Positions 25,032 through 36,590 of a DNA stretch of 64,000 bases are shown here, piece by piece. Below the pieces are notes generated by a model that was not told the origin of the DNA, did not search any database, and was given only the letters and a program-made list of their open reading frames with translations. The DNA is taken from contig CP141136.1 of NCBI GenBank assembly GCA_035236585.1, positions 27,133,426 through 27,197,425 on the forward strand, read 5' to 3'. How positions within the stretch are numbered: position 1 is the first letter of the stretch; every line of letters begins with the position of its first letter. Both the position numbers and the translations under genes were made by a program. This stretch comes from Warburgia ugandensis. Its lineage: Eukaryota > Streptophyta > Magnoliopsida > Canellales > Canellaceae.

Positions 25032-26310
25032 CGCTTCTGTCTATTTCTTGTGTTTGAATCTTCAATTTTGTTCAAGTCACAACCATCCAATCTTAATGCT
25101 TTTTTAAAGTATTGGTCGTCCAAAACTGAGACCATTCAAAGGTGGGCCTCCTTCATTCAGTCTAAAAGTTTTTCTTTTTGAGTGATAAACAATTCCATTT
25201 GTGTAGACAGTCTAAAAGTTTATTTGATAGAATCTATCTAATTTACATAGATTTTTTTATCTGGTTAATATTTTAATATAAAAAAATAAGATGAATAGGT
25301 CAAATCATGCAAAAATGAAATCCAAAAAATGTAGTCCACGGACACCCTCCTTGCCTAATTTGGACTAAGTGAATGTGGAAATCAAGCACACAAACTCGGA
25401 CGAGTCAAGCGGAGCAAGAGACTTACAAAGACCTGCAAGGTAAAGCCACAAATCCAAGTGGTGATAATGATGCCACTGATCTATAATCGGCAGGTAAAAA
25501 ACAGATGAACAGGTCTGATCGACCACTGGCGAGGGCTACCGCGTAAAAGTTGGGTGGGATACTGCAATTTCCCTCGTGTCACGGTTCATATGAAAGCAAT
25601 CGCCATTGTTAATATTGCAATCAAGTCACAGTTGGGAGACGGACAGATGCTGATTATAAACCCATTGATCGGATGGTTAGATATCTTGATTTGTTTGAGA
25701 TGGGCCACCGTTAATACAAGATGACCCCACTAAGAATGATCAACCCAAAGGATCAACAATGCGCAACAACATTAAGAGTTCTTGATATAAGTCCAATTTT
25801 GTGGCTTGCAAGTTCATGGTGACACAAGAAGCTTATCCTTATTATCTCAAACATCTCGGCCCCTCTTTTTTAAGTTCTTTGGGTGATACCACCTGTTTAT
25901 CTGATTTGTCCTCTTTTAAATTTACTAAAAATCTTATTTAATAAAATTTTAATGATGGTATTTATTTCAAAGCAAATAAATTTATTAAAATAAATATTAG
26001 CAAAAAAATATTACCATATCTACTAAGTGAACCTATGGAATGATTTTTTCACTAGATCATTTTTTATTAAATTATAAAGCAAACAACTGACACACTCTCC
26101 TAAATACAATCCTGGCCAACGAGGAAAATGACTACTTAAATTGCAACTAAGCATATTTCAAAAGAGATGTCGAATTGTTTGTAACCAACTGGGCAAAATA
26201 TTTGTCGGCAAATTTTTCACTGCATAAGTATTCGTGAGTAAAAGAGATATAAAAGGCGTTGATAAAAGCACGTCCAAGTTGAATATCCTACATGCATGTT
26301 TTACCAATAT

Positions 26311-26502
26311 AGAAGGGAAGCCTTTGCAGTCGTAACAATTGTGGTTATGTGACCTTAAGGTCACAGGTTTAAGGTGTTGAAACAGATTCTTATAAAAATA
26401 CAAGGTAAAGCTGCCTATTAAAGGCTCTTGTAATGCTCTCCTTTTCCAAACCCTACGTAGGTGGAAGCTTCGTGCGTCATGTCATGGGGGCTGCTCCTTT
26501 TT
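26311..26502 (+). mobile_element. Au-type SINE
   Basis: Sense, full length but diverged, flanked by TTTTACCAATATA on both sides. Keeps the A-to-B-box segment missing at 21,115. Confidence 0.88.
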
Positions 26503-26766
26503 AAGTTTTACCAATATAATACAAATCCTAGTTGTCATAAAAGTAACAGAAGGAAAAGCGACAGAATAGATAGTTTTGTGCAGCACAGAACGAGCATAAT
26601 AACAAAAACAGGGAACAAAAGTAGACTAGTAATTATAGTAGAGAGGATTAGATTAGACTAAAAGACTATAAGTACAAGTCAAGTGGCAAGCCGGAAGCGA
26701 CCAGCTTCTATTCTTGTTGGGATTGGATATAGATGAGAAATTTATGGATCATAGTAGTTCACTACA

Positions 26767-26948
26767 GAAGAGGAGCCTGGGCGCAATAGTAGAGTTATTG
26801 TTGTGTGACCTAGAGGTTATGGGTTCAAGGCGTGAAATTAGCCTCTTGCAAAATGCAATGTAAGGCTATGTGCTATTGACTCTTGTGATCCGTCCCTTCT
26901 CTAGACCCCACATATGCAAGAGCTTCGTGCACTGGGATTACCCTTTTT
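26767..26948 (+). mobile_element. Au-type SINE with target-site duplication
   Basis: Sense; TAGTAGTTCACTACA before and TAGTAGTTCACTGCA after. The left target copy is missing from the unit-1 partner at 21,500. Confidence 0.9.
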
Positions 26949-27474
26949 AGTAGTTCACTGCACATAAGCTAACAAGGTGTCTCTTACGTAAGTAGGTTAT
27001 AGGTTCGAGGTCGTCTCATTTTTGCAGGGTTATGGGTGCTTTCATGTTAAGGGGTGTATGTTTGGTATATATATCAAGACCTATTGGGTGTGTAAATTAG
27101 CAGCTAAAAAAATGGTGAGTATGCACATGGCAGAGAGGATATTGTTGTCATCCAAGCGAGATATGACAACCCATGCTTATCGCTACCTTAGGCTGTTTGA
27201 TAAGAGTAATAGCGACCCAAGTCACTGTCTTAAAAGATCAGGCTAGCCAATCCAAGACGATTCTTGGCTGGATTGGATGTGATGTCGTGCCCAAATGCCG
27301 CTTAATTTTTTAACCATGCAGGGTGGGCCAAAGAGGTTGTCTCCCACGAAATGGCTAAGTGGCTGTTAAAGTATCCCGCAGTTCCTACGGCAACTACTTG
27401 GATAATTCACAAGGAGGTTATTACGTTGCGTCACCGCTTGAAGAAGAGACGAATAGGCCACGCCAAGTCTATAA

Positions 27475-27617
27475 AGGGTTTGCGGAAGAGGTATATCATA
27501 AGGGTCTAAAGTACATAGTTTTACCTTATATTTTATAAGAGACTATTTTCATGTCTTGAGCTCGTGACCTCAAGCTCACACAATGACAACTTTTATCATT
27601 GCGCCAAGGCTTCCCTC
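27475..27617 (-). mobile_element. Au-type SINE, 3'-truncated
   Basis: Antisense; lacks the terminal block that its partner at 22,234 retains. The head (TTGCGCCAAGGCTTCCC) is intact. Confidence 0.83.
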
Positions 27618-27897
27618 CTCACGCCAATTCTATCAGAAGGCTATAATTAAGGGACATGTTTCATAGTGCAATACTTGTGATTAACCTCTCTGTGGATCTT
27701 CTTTAGTGGCACCCATCCTTCTCCTATAGCCTCTTTACACGTGGAAGTTGCAGACGTGGTGTCAAAGCGATATAATTCTGACTTGTCATGACATGCGGAG
27801 ACAAAGACCATGATCTGTAAGCAAAAGTGCCACCTAAGCTGATAAACTGTAAGGAGTGGATGATTCTTTTTCTCATGCATCTAAAACTATTCAAATG

Positions 27898-28080
27898 AGA
27901 AAGGAGCCTTGGCACAATGGTAAAAATTATCGTTGTGTGACCTTGAAGTCACTGATTTAAGACATGAAAACTTCTTTTGCAAAATGTAAGGTAAAGCTGC
28001 CTATTTTAGGCCCATATGGTCCACCCCTTCCCCAAACCCTGCATAGGCAGAAGCTTTGTGCACCAGAGCTATCCCTTTTT
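27898..28080 (+). mobile_element. Au-type SINE with target-site duplication
   Basis: Sense, full length with terminal CCAGAGCTATCCCTTTTT. ATCTAAAACTATTC before and ATCTAAAACTGTTC after. Confidence 0.9.
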
Positions 28081-28280
28081 ATCTAAAACTGTTCGTTTAC
28101 ATGTATCCTATTTATTATATTTAAAATATAGAAAATAGATAAATCATGAGAAATCAGTCCATTTGAACTATTCTAACACTTGTTTTGATCTTTAAAAAAA
28201 TAAATAAAGAGTTAAACCTGTGACCAAGCATATTTGAAGGAAAGATTGCATTTTTTGCCATCAACTGTATTAAACAATTG

Positions 28281-28355
28281 ATTACTATAGGCCTTTATGG
28301 TCCACCCCTTTTTCGGACTCTTATAAGCAGAAGCTTTGTGCACCGGAGCTGCCCA
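28281..28355 (+). mobile_element. Au-type SINE, 3'-half only
   Basis: Same truncated insertion as 23,098, here retaining the terminal CACCGGAGCTGCCC. Flanks TATTAAACAATTG and TGTCAGACAATTG. Confidence 0.82.
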
Positions 28356-28858
28356 ACTTTGTCAGACAATTGTTTAATCATTATTGTAAGGGGTATTCAA
28401 ATTTTATAATGCAATCACACGAATGTCACCCAAATTTTCATCCATTTGATGATAATAACAATTGCCGCATGCTTTTAGTTGTTAAATGGATGTTAATAAT
28501 TCTTAAGATTTATTTTTTTAATTCAAGAAGTAGTAGCTAAGATTGTCTAATGAATGAGAATTTTGGAGCATGGCCATCTAGGTTAGCAGTAACATTGTGA
28601 ACTAGAATTACATCTATCCAAACTTTTAGCCATGGTCACAAGGGAAAACAAGGGCCGGATATGTCGGTACTTCATCTTCATGTTCTCAAGTAGCAACTTT
28701 TACAAGCTCTATATTGTAGAAAGTTTAAAATCATGCATGTTGCCCCAAAATGCCTAGGATAGTTGGTCATAGTTGGTCACAGACAACTTGATATCTCTCC
28801 AAATGTATACTTGGTGGCAAGTTTTAATAGCCACTTTTTCTCTTTTAACTGCATATTA

Positions 28859-28861
<3 letters not shown>

Positions 28862-28900
<39 letters not shown>
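28862..28900. repeat. (GT)n microsatellite
   Basis: Near-perfect TG/GT run at the left edge of a MITE-like element; the unit-1 equivalent is a (TA)n run. Confidence 0.95.
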
Positions 28901-28902
<2 letters not shown>

Positions 28903-29046
28903 ATTTCAATAATTTGATGCAGGTGCAAAGAGCAGGCGAAAAACAAAAAAAAGCTAGAGGAAATAGCAATTTAAAACTTTTTCTCAGCCAATCAAATATT
29001 GCTTGCACTTTACACTTGCAACTCCTTGCTTAAATTACCGCTCCCC
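28900..29046. mobile_element. MITE-like palindromic element A, unit 2
   Basis: Counterpart of 24,020-24,192; starts GTTAATTTCAATAATTTGA and ends ACCGCTCCCC. About 25 bases of the left arm are deleted. Confidence 0.7.
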
Positions 29047-29059
29047 TATATATATGTGT

Positions 29060-29357
29060 GGGGTGTGTTAATTTTGGGTGATTCATGTAGGTGCAAGGAG
29101 CAAGTGACATTTGATTAGTTGTAAAAAAAAGTAGAAAACAAAAAAAGTTAGAGAAAATGGCAGTTAGAAACTTTTTCTCAACTAATCATATGTCACCTGC
29201 ACTTTACACCTGCAACTTTTTGCTGAAATTATTTTCCTAGCTAATCATATGTCACCTGCACTTTACACCTGCAACTTTTTGCTGAAATTACTTTCCCAGC
29301 TAATCATATGTCACCTGCATTTTATACCTGCAACTTCTTACTGAAATTACTGCTCCT
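29060..29357. mobile_element. MITE-like palindromic element B, unit 2, expanded right arm
   Basis: Counterpart of 24,206-24,384. Its right arm is present three times, with CTAATCATATGTCACCTGCA recurring at 29,182, 29,241 and 29,300 (period 59). The unit-1 copy has a single arm. Confidence 0.8.
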
Positions 29358-29939
29358 CTATATATATATGTATAGATATGCATGTTAAAGTCCCTTTGAG
29401 CTGTTACACGTTTGGTACAAGCCCATGTAAAATAAAAGCAAGCAAAATTACATAAAAGGCATACTTTCTTCAATAATCTAAACCATCTAATATTGGCAAT
29501 GCACCAAAAAATACAACCAATCTAGTAATCCTAGGCCTCATATTTCTCTCTTTCAAAATGATACTTAGAAAGAAGAAAAAGCAAGTGTTTGCATTTATCG
29601 TCAAAAGCACCTCATATCATCAATAGCATACCCAACTTGATGAACGATTACGATGGATGAAGTAATGGGACTGACACGTGTATTAGCCTACTAATCCACC
29701 ATAGAAAAGGTGGCAAATGGACTCATGGACAGGGCGGAGTCTCCAAGGTTGGCTTGGATGCTAAGGTTGCATTCCAAGTTGGGAAAGTCCACGTCCTTGG
29801 GGGAAGTTGTCGAAGCTTACGCCGGAGATGAGGGCAATGGAATTGATGATTGACCATCATGGATGTGATATAATCAGTAGATGATTCTAGCTCGCATCCT
29901 AATGAGTTTTAATTTACTACGTTTCTGTCCCTTGTTTTT

Positions 29940-30120
29940 AAGCGAGCTTTGGTATAACCGTAAAAGTTGTCATCATCTGACTTTGAGGTCATGGGTTTAA
30001 GACATGAAAACAACTTCTTATAAAAATACAAAATAAAGCTACTTACTATAAGTCATTATAGTCCGCCTCTTTCTCAAATTGCTCATAGGTGGGAGCTTTG
30101 TGCACTGTGGCTACCCTTTT
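29940..30120 (+). mobile_element. Au-type SINE, full length
   Basis: Sense; diverged head (GCTTTGGTATAACCG), B box GGTTTAAG. ACGTTTCTGTC occurs at 29,919 and 30,121 as a probable target-site duplication. Confidence 0.88.
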
Positions 30121-30645
30121 ACGTTTCTGTCTATTTCTTGCGTTTGAATCTACAATTTTGTTCAAGTCACAACCATCCAATCTTAATGCCTTTTAAAGTA
30201 TTGGTCATCCAAAACTGAGATCATTCAAAGGTGGCGCCTCCTTCATTCGGTCCAAAAGTTTTTCTTTTTGAATGATAAACAATTCCGTTTGTGTAGATAG
30301 TCTAAAAGTTTATTTGATAGAATCATCTAATTTACATAGATTTTTTTATCTGATTAATATTTTAATATGGAAAAAAAGATGAATGGATCAGATCATGCAA
30401 AAATGAAATCCAAAATATGTAGTCCACGGACACCCTCCTTGCCTAATTTGGACTAAGTGAATGTGGAAATCAAGCACGCAAACTCCGACGAGTCAAGCCG
30501 AGCAAGAGACTTAAAAAGACCTGCAAGGTAAAGCCACAAATCCAAGCAGTGATAATGATGGCGAGGGCTACCACGTAAAAGTTGGGTGGGATACTGCAAT
30601 TTCCCTCATGTCACTGTTCATATGAAAGCAATTGTCATGCCACAG

Positions 30646-30702
30646 TTGCAAGAGGCTATTTCCTCGCCTTGAATCCGTGACCTTAAGGTCACACAATGGC
30701 AC
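30646..30702 (-). mobile_element. Au-type SINE fragment
   Basis: Central part only (TTGCAAGAGGCTATTT and TGACCTTAAGGTCACACAA), immediately right of the end of tandem unit 2. Confidence 0.7.
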
Positions 30703-30803
30703 CAATTTACTCTTTGTATCCTCTAATTAGAAACTTCCCTGTGGCGACATGAAAAGAGTTTATCTTAATCCCCTTTGTCTTAGGCATTCATCCGAGGACT
30801 TAA

Positions 30804-30911
30804 AAAGGGACAGCCCGGGTTCATGAAGCTCTTGCAAATGTGGGGTTCAGGAAAAGGGAGAACAACAAAGGTCAATGTTACGCAACTTTGCCTTTTATTT
30901 TGCAAGAGGCT
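30804..30911 (-). mobile_element. Au-type SINE fragment
   Basis: Antisense 3' half (AGGGACAGCCCGGGTTCATG, then GCCTTTTATTTTGCAAGAGGC). The head end is missing. Confidence 0.78.
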
Positions 30912-32497
30912 TAACCAAGATGATCGGGAATCATAAAATGGAAAAAGACCAAGATGAATTAGCTTAACCAATCAATTAATGCCATCTAGTGGTTCTGTCG
31001 ATGAACACCCTAAGAGTCTTATAGCCCACACCGAGTACTGCATTCCGCGGTTGGAACGTTACTACATAAATAGACAAGGAAGACTTCTTGTCAGCACCCA
31101 TTTCCTCTCCCATCTTCCCACTTTTTCCCAGGCACAAACATCTTTCTTCCTTTTCCATTGATCACAAAGAAAGTCGCCATAATACTAGTACCAGGGCCCC
31201 AGATAATGACGCTGAAGTGATTAGGATCAAACAGTTCATATCTGGATTGATCAAAACGGCCATGTACATTCAATTCCTCTCAAAATGGATCAAATAGTTC
31301 ATATCTGGAAACAGATATTCCTCTTGTTCGTGTTCTTGTCATTAGCCTTCTCCTGCTTCAGATACTGGACCTCTGATTTGCACCGGAATGGGTATATTTT
31401 CCATGTATATCTATCCTATCGGTTGCTCTGGGTGCCTCAAAATGGAGATAGAATCTGTTAAACCGTCACTATTTTCTAGTAATGAGCAAGTTGTCCCTTG
31501 TGAAAAAGCTTTTCATTGTTCCCTATCTTCCTCCTTTTTCCTAGTCATTAATTCTGAATTAGTAGTAGTTCAGTGCCGAAACTTAGGACCCCATATTTGT
31601 CCATGTATCCAGGTGTTGGTTAGATCAACAATCATGCACATTATGTTCATGTTTGTCCATCCATTTCTTGCATGTGCCCTGAGTTGCACATCTAAATGCT
31701 TTCTGTTTTTCTTGGAACAGATAAGAGGATAAGTAGCAAACAAAGTGACGATGAAGGATATACATTTGCCAAGATGTAGAATGATTGGAGCCAAAAGAAA
31801 AATAAAGGGTCTTGAGATAATCACTCAATATGAAACCAATGTGGATGAGTGCCATAGGAGAAAAAAAGGGCAAGGGAAGGTTCAGGTTACATTAGGCCTC
31901 TCTCTCCAACATTGCGGTCATGCCTCCAAAGCTGATACTACGAGCTGTAATGGTGACCTTCCTTCCAACTTGATTGAGCTGAATTCTTTGTGAAGAGAGC
32001 TTCCTATTACTCATCTATAGGGAGAGTAGGTGCTATGTGACTGCGATATGCGGAGTCATCAAGCACTTGAATTACCTGACATGGCAGGCTTTTAATGCTT
32101 GGGATGTCCATTAACTCAGGTGGCATAAATTCAAGGAAACATAGACACAAAATCCATATACTCACTAGGTGACATGTTTTATGGAAAGAGATACTAAAGA
32201 GACTTTTTCTCTACTTGAAGAAATTCCATCTTTGAGAAAAGAAGGCCATGGTGGAATAAGTGTTACTAAGCTAGTCAAACGACCTCTAAAAGGGAATCAG
32301 TTTCACATGCATTTAGCCATGGGAAGGAGAGAGGTGAGGCGAGCCCTTTCACTAATAGAAAGACTCATCTCTAAAAGGTTCACTAATTACTTGACTGTTT
32401 GAAGCCATGCAGTGCCTTACAAAGATGACAAAACCAGCTTCGACATGCCTTTTCTCCATAAACCACATAACCTTGAAATGGAGCTTTTGTATGAAAC
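30912..32497. other. Single-copy stretch, no gene recognised
   Basis: Several open frames up to 114 codons exist on both strands (for example plus 31,388-31,732). None shows a known motif, and they overlap one another. No SINE or inverted repeat seen. It may be remnants of an unidentified gene or element. Confidence 0.4.
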
Positions 32498-32533
<36 letters not shown>

Positions 32534-34236
32534 AGACCTTATCCCAATTAGGGGTCAGCCACATGAATCTTATTCCTCCATTCCACTCTATTAAATACCA
32601 TGTCTTTATTTAGTCCCAAAATTTTTAAATCTTTCCTTACCACTTCTATCCACGTTCTTTTGGGCCTTCCCCTTGCCCTATTAAAACTTTCTACTTGTAT
32701 TGCCTCACTTTTTCTAAGCAGTGCCGTTGTTGGTCTCCTTTGAACATGCCTAAACCATCTAAGTCTAATCTTCCTCATCTTATTACCTATTGGTGCTATT
32801 CCTAAATTTCCTCGAATATTTTCATTTCGAATTCTATCTTTTCTTGTCTTACCACTCATCCATCTCAACATCCTCATTTCTGCGACGCTCATCCTATGAG
32901 TATGATGTTTCTTAACTGCCCAACATTTTGATCCATAGAGCATGGTTGGCCTTATGGCCATCCTATAGAATTTTCCTTTTAGTTTGAGTGGCACCTGTCG
33001 ATCACACAAAACTCCAGATACACATCTCCATTTGTTCCAACCTGCTTGAATTCTCTGGATAACCTCCCTCTCAATCTCTCTACTCTCATGAATTATTGAT
33101 CATAAGTACCGAAAGTGGTCTTTTACGGAGACTTCTTGGTTTTTAATCTTGACTGATGTTCTACTCCTACTCTCCTTGCTAAAATTACATTCAATATATT
33201 CAATCTTAGTTCGACTAATTTTAAATCCTTCAGATTCTAATGCTTTTCTCCAAAATTCTAGCTTTATGTTTACACCCTCCCTTGTCTCATCAAGTAAGAC
33301 TATATCATTTGCAAATAACATGTACCAGGGAATCTCCTCGTGCAAATGTTTTGTTAGCTCATTCATAACCAATGTGAAAAGGTATGCACTCAATGCCGAT
33401 CCTTGGTGCAATCCTATAGTGACAGGAAAATCACCAGTCACACCACTAGTAGTCTTAACATTTGTTACTGCTCCCTCATACATATCTTTAATTATGTCTA
33501 TATATCCTTGCGAAACCCCTTTACCACCCAACACTCTCCATAGTAACTCTTTAGGGACTTTATCATAAGCTTTCTCTAAATTGATAAAGACAATGTGGAG
33601 GTCTTTCTTCCTCTCCCTATATTTCTCTACTAATTGTCTTAGTAAGAAAATAGCCTCCATGGTAGACCTCCTAGGCATGAAACCAAACTGATACTCCGAT
33701 ACTCTTGTTTCATGACGCAGCCTCTTCTCAATCACTCTTTCAAAAAGTTTCATAGTGTGGCTCATAAGTTTGATCCCTGGCTAATTAGTGCAGCTCTGTA
33801 TGTCTCCTTTATTCTCATAAATTGATACAATAAAGCTTTTCCTCCACTCATCAGACATTTTCTTTGATTTTATAATCTTGTTAAACAACTTGATCAACCA
33901 AACTACTCCAATGTCTCCCATATGCTTCCAAACCTCTATTGGTATACCATCAGGCCCCATGACCTTTCCTGATTTCATCTTTTTCAAGGCCTCTTTTACT
34001 TCAGGTATTCTAATCCTACGTTCATACTATAATATCCAATGTTATTTTGATTTATAGTATTTTCAATCCCTATATTCTCAGGGCCATTGTCATTTAACAA
34101 TTTTTGAAAGTATGTTTCCCACCTTTGTTTGATCTCATCATCTTTGACTAATACCCTTTGATCATTGCTTCTAATACACCTAACATGATCTAGGTCCTTA
34201 CCCTTCTGTTCTCTTACTTTTGCAAGTTTAAACACA
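32498..34236 (-). mobile_element. RTE-clade LINE, 5'-truncated and mutated
   Basis: On the minus strand this covers the reverse transcriptase and C-terminal part of an RTE LINE, ending in a (GAT)n tail at the left. Pieces 34,235-33,996, 33,987-33,781, 33,765-33,100 and 33,009-32,548 are separated by stops and frameshifts. Recognisable are [20 protein letters not shown], the palm motif here FAND instead of FADD, and [12 protein letters not shown] instead of FIDLEKAYD. Both changes swap a catalytic Asp for Asn, so it could not have moved itself even with repaired frames. Homology to the longer copy stops abruptly at ~34,236. No convincing target-site duplication. Confidence 0.93.
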
Positions 34237-34395
34237 ACATTTCACTGCCAAAATTCATTCACAACTCAAATACATCTCTGTGAAATGATCAAGTTTCCTA
34301 CTTTCTATGATATATCTAAGATCTAAAAACCTTGTACAAATTCTTAAAACTTGCACATTCTTCAACACAGCTAAAACCATTCATTTCTTAAATAA

Positions 34396-34578
34396 AAAAG
34401 GTAACCTAGTGCACAAATTAAGCTTCTGGGTATAAGGGGTGGTTCAAGAAGGGGTGAACCACAAAGGTATATAGTACAAAGCTTTACCTTGCATTTTTTT
34501 GAAGAGACTGATTCCATACCTCGAACCTGTGACCTCTAAGTCACACGACAATTCTACCATTGTGCCAAGTATCCCTTC
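34396..34578 (-). mobile_element. Au-type SINE
   Basis: Antisense, almost complete, with GGTTCGAGG on the sense strand as B box and a degenerate head (GTGCCAAGTATCCC). Confidence 0.88.
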
Positions 34579-34657
34579 TACCATCATCAGTGAACTTAGT
34601 AGGAGGCATGGCCCTTTTACACTGATAGTGAGAGAGAAACTTTGCATTACCTCTGCT

Positions 34658-34659
<2 letters not shown>

Positions 34660-34716
<57 letters not shown>
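34660..34716. repeat. (GA)n microsatellite
   Basis: Uninterrupted GA run of about 28 units, 80 bases right of a SINE. Confidence 0.97.
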
Positions 34717-34720
<4 letters not shown>

Positions 34721-35323
34721 AAACCCTAGACAAGTTGCTTTAATATTTTAGACCATGCTCAAATAGACCTGCCCATAGCTGTGTCATGGTGTAAGAGGAA
34801 TGCTAATTTCATAAAAATGAAGTTGCACTCAACAAAAAATGGATGGGTAAGAGACCAGAAATGTTATTTGTAACCTCTCTCTGGGTTCTTACCTCTCAAT
34901 GACAAGACTCATTCATCATTTTCACCCTCGAAATTTAGGCTAACTGCAAAAATTCATGTCCATTTGATGCTTCTAGTTACTAGTTTTCCCTTTGAAAAGT
35001 ATCGACGACATATTCACAAGTCCCCTACTAAATAATAGGAATGACAATAACTCTAGGTGGCTCCAGATTCTTGAAGTTCATAATTGTTCACAATGCCAAC
35101 TTTGACTTAGATAATCCATGCTTTAACATTCTGATTCATTAAATGATACTTTTTATTGCTGATTTTAGTCATAAAATAGACGTTTACTGTCTATTTGACA
35201 AGTTAATAAAACATTAGCTAGCATCATCCAACGAATGATAATTTTGGAGCATGGTCCATCAATGCAAAAATCAACTCTGTGAGTGCCTCAGATCTTCGGA
35301 AATATGGGCTCACATAGTTATTC
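34717..35323. other. Unassigned spacer
   Basis: No gene. The part near 35,200-35,260 weakly resembles the 28,490-28,580 segment of the tandem unit (AATGATAATTTTGGAGCATGG), suggesting an older dispersed repeat. Confidence 0.4.
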
Positions 35324-35380
35324 CGGTCCCTTCCCTGGACCCCGCATAGGCGGGAGCTTCGTGCACCGGGGCTGCCCTTT
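35324..35380 (+). mobile_element. Au-type SINE, 3' end only
   Basis: 5'-truncated, well conserved (CGGGAGCTTCGTGCACCGG). ATAGTTATTCC before and ATAGTAATTCC after. Confidence 0.85.
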
Positions 35381-35524
35381 ATAGTAATTCCCGTCCTGGC
35401 TTCCTAGTTCCCACCATTTAGGGAGGGCTAATGAGAAAAAACAAGTAATAGAGCAGTCTTCTGAAGCCATTTTATCCTGCTTTTGTAGATCTGTCTATAA
35501 TTGGAAAGGTATACTGTTTGGTGC

Positions 35525-35708
35525 AATTCTGAAGAGAACCTCAATAAAGGTCTGAATATGCAAGATTGTCTAACTTGAGTTTCTGGCATGTTGTTTCAGT
35601 TGTTTGCCATTTGGATAATGCATGTGAAGATCTCTGCAGCCAATTTTACTTCTTTTTTCATGTAAAAGGTCTTATCAGATGAGGAGTAGAGTAGGTCCTA
35701 TCAATTTG
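35525..35708 (+). repeat. Dispersed block, copy 1
   Basis: Matches 47,409-47,575 (anchors AACCTCAATAAAGG, AAGATCTCTGCAGCC, GAGGAGTAGAGTAGGTCC). It abuts the left arm of the inverted repeat around the pyroglutamyl-peptidase exons. Confidence 0.85.
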
Positions 35709-35711
35709 ATT

Positions 35712-35968
35712 GCACTCCTTAGTAATTGTAAAAGAAATCACAGTTCTAGTATCTGTTCGTGGTGCTCTTGCAGATGTAGTATTGCGGTTGGCTATACATA
35801 ATGGCTTGTTGTGATTTTCCTTGAATATGCACACACCTCCTGGTTTGTATATATGTGCAATATGTATGTGTATCATTTTCTGTTGCAGATGTATAGAACT
35901 TTGAAATTTCATATTGCTTCCCTACCATGATATCAAACTTGTTTCCACTTCCTTCAAGCACATGAAAA
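35712..35968 (+). repeat. Left arm of ~255-base inverted repeat
   Basis: Reverse complement is found at 42,183-42,019 continuing, across a LINE insertion, at 38,487-38,384. Anchors: GCACTCCTTAGTAATT, ATGTAGTATTGCGGTTGGC, TTTGAAATTTCATATTGC and TTCAAGCACATGAAAA. The arms bracket peptidase exons 2 and 3. Confidence 0.92.
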
Positions 35969-36590
35969 TCTACAAAGAAGCATACTCCACTAGTCAACTT
36001 CCGTGTTATAGAGCTGTATAATAAGATGATAGGAAATTACTCACTATGGATGCTAATTGATGAGACTTAAAGAGTCCTTCAACTTGCTTTGAAGTGAAAC
36101 CTTCTACATTCCCTAGAATGTGTCTCACAGGTGAGAATCATTAACAGGAGAGAATGTGCAGAAGTTTCCAAACTAGCCTCGATGGAGTTGCATGTGATAA
36201 TGATATTTATGCGATTCATTTATTTCTCATTCTGAAATCTTAAGATCCTGTATCATGAGAGGTATCATTATGAACCATCATATGGCGTGCTGTTGAAACA
36301 TGAATGTCTCAACTTTTCAGTGACTCCTTTAGGGTTTGCACTGTGTTTCCCATTCTAACATGTATCAGTCCTTGATTTGAACTACTTTAGACAAATAATG
36401 CACTCACATTTATTGGCTGACTACCCTAGCAGTTAAGCTTTCTCCTTGCAAATCAGGGAAGATATTGTGAGCATTCATAATTCTCTTCATTTTTCTTCTT
36501 AGATTTCTAATTTTGGGTGTTATCCTGTGGTTACTACAGAGTACATATTGATGCATTGATTTCTCTCTCTCCCATTGTTTGGTTTTGCAG

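Larger units (their letters stand above)
20569..25602 (+). repeat. Unit 1 of ~5-kb tandem duplication
   Basis: Colinear with 25,757-30,636 over about 5 kb, starting at CAATGCGCAACAACATTAAG and ending at TTCATATGAAAGCAATCGCC. Anchors along the unit: 21,450/26,700, 21,890/27,140, 22,450/27,650, 23,700/28,490, 24,420/29,390 and 25,330/30,415. About 155 bases of unrelated DNA separate the units. It holds no recognisable gene. Private to this unit: a SINE at 23,483, a 73-base tandem copy at 22,857 and ~80 extra bases near 25,460. Confidence 0.9.
25757..30636 (+). repeat. Unit 2 of ~5-kb tandem duplication
   Basis: Direct repeat of 20,569-25,602. Differences from unit 1: no SINE at the 23,483 equivalent, about 190 bases fewer near 28,420, a (GT)n expansion at 28,862 and triplication of a 59-base arm at 29,182. 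It also lacks ~80 bases near 30,555. Confidence 0.9.

Noticed and set aside
29160..29357. Short spaced repeats that might suggest a CRISPR-like array
   Set aside because: The 59-base units are directly adjacent without unique spacers, lie in a MITE arm and the genome is a plant's.
31388..31732. 114-codon open frame on the plus strand
   Set aside because: Cys- and Phe-rich composition, overlapping frames on the other strand and no recognisable domain. It is not supported as a gene.
32412..32594. Open frame with a long histidine run (and Met/Ile runs in other frames)
   Set aside because: It is the (ATC)n tail of the RTE LINE read in six frames, not a His-rich protein.
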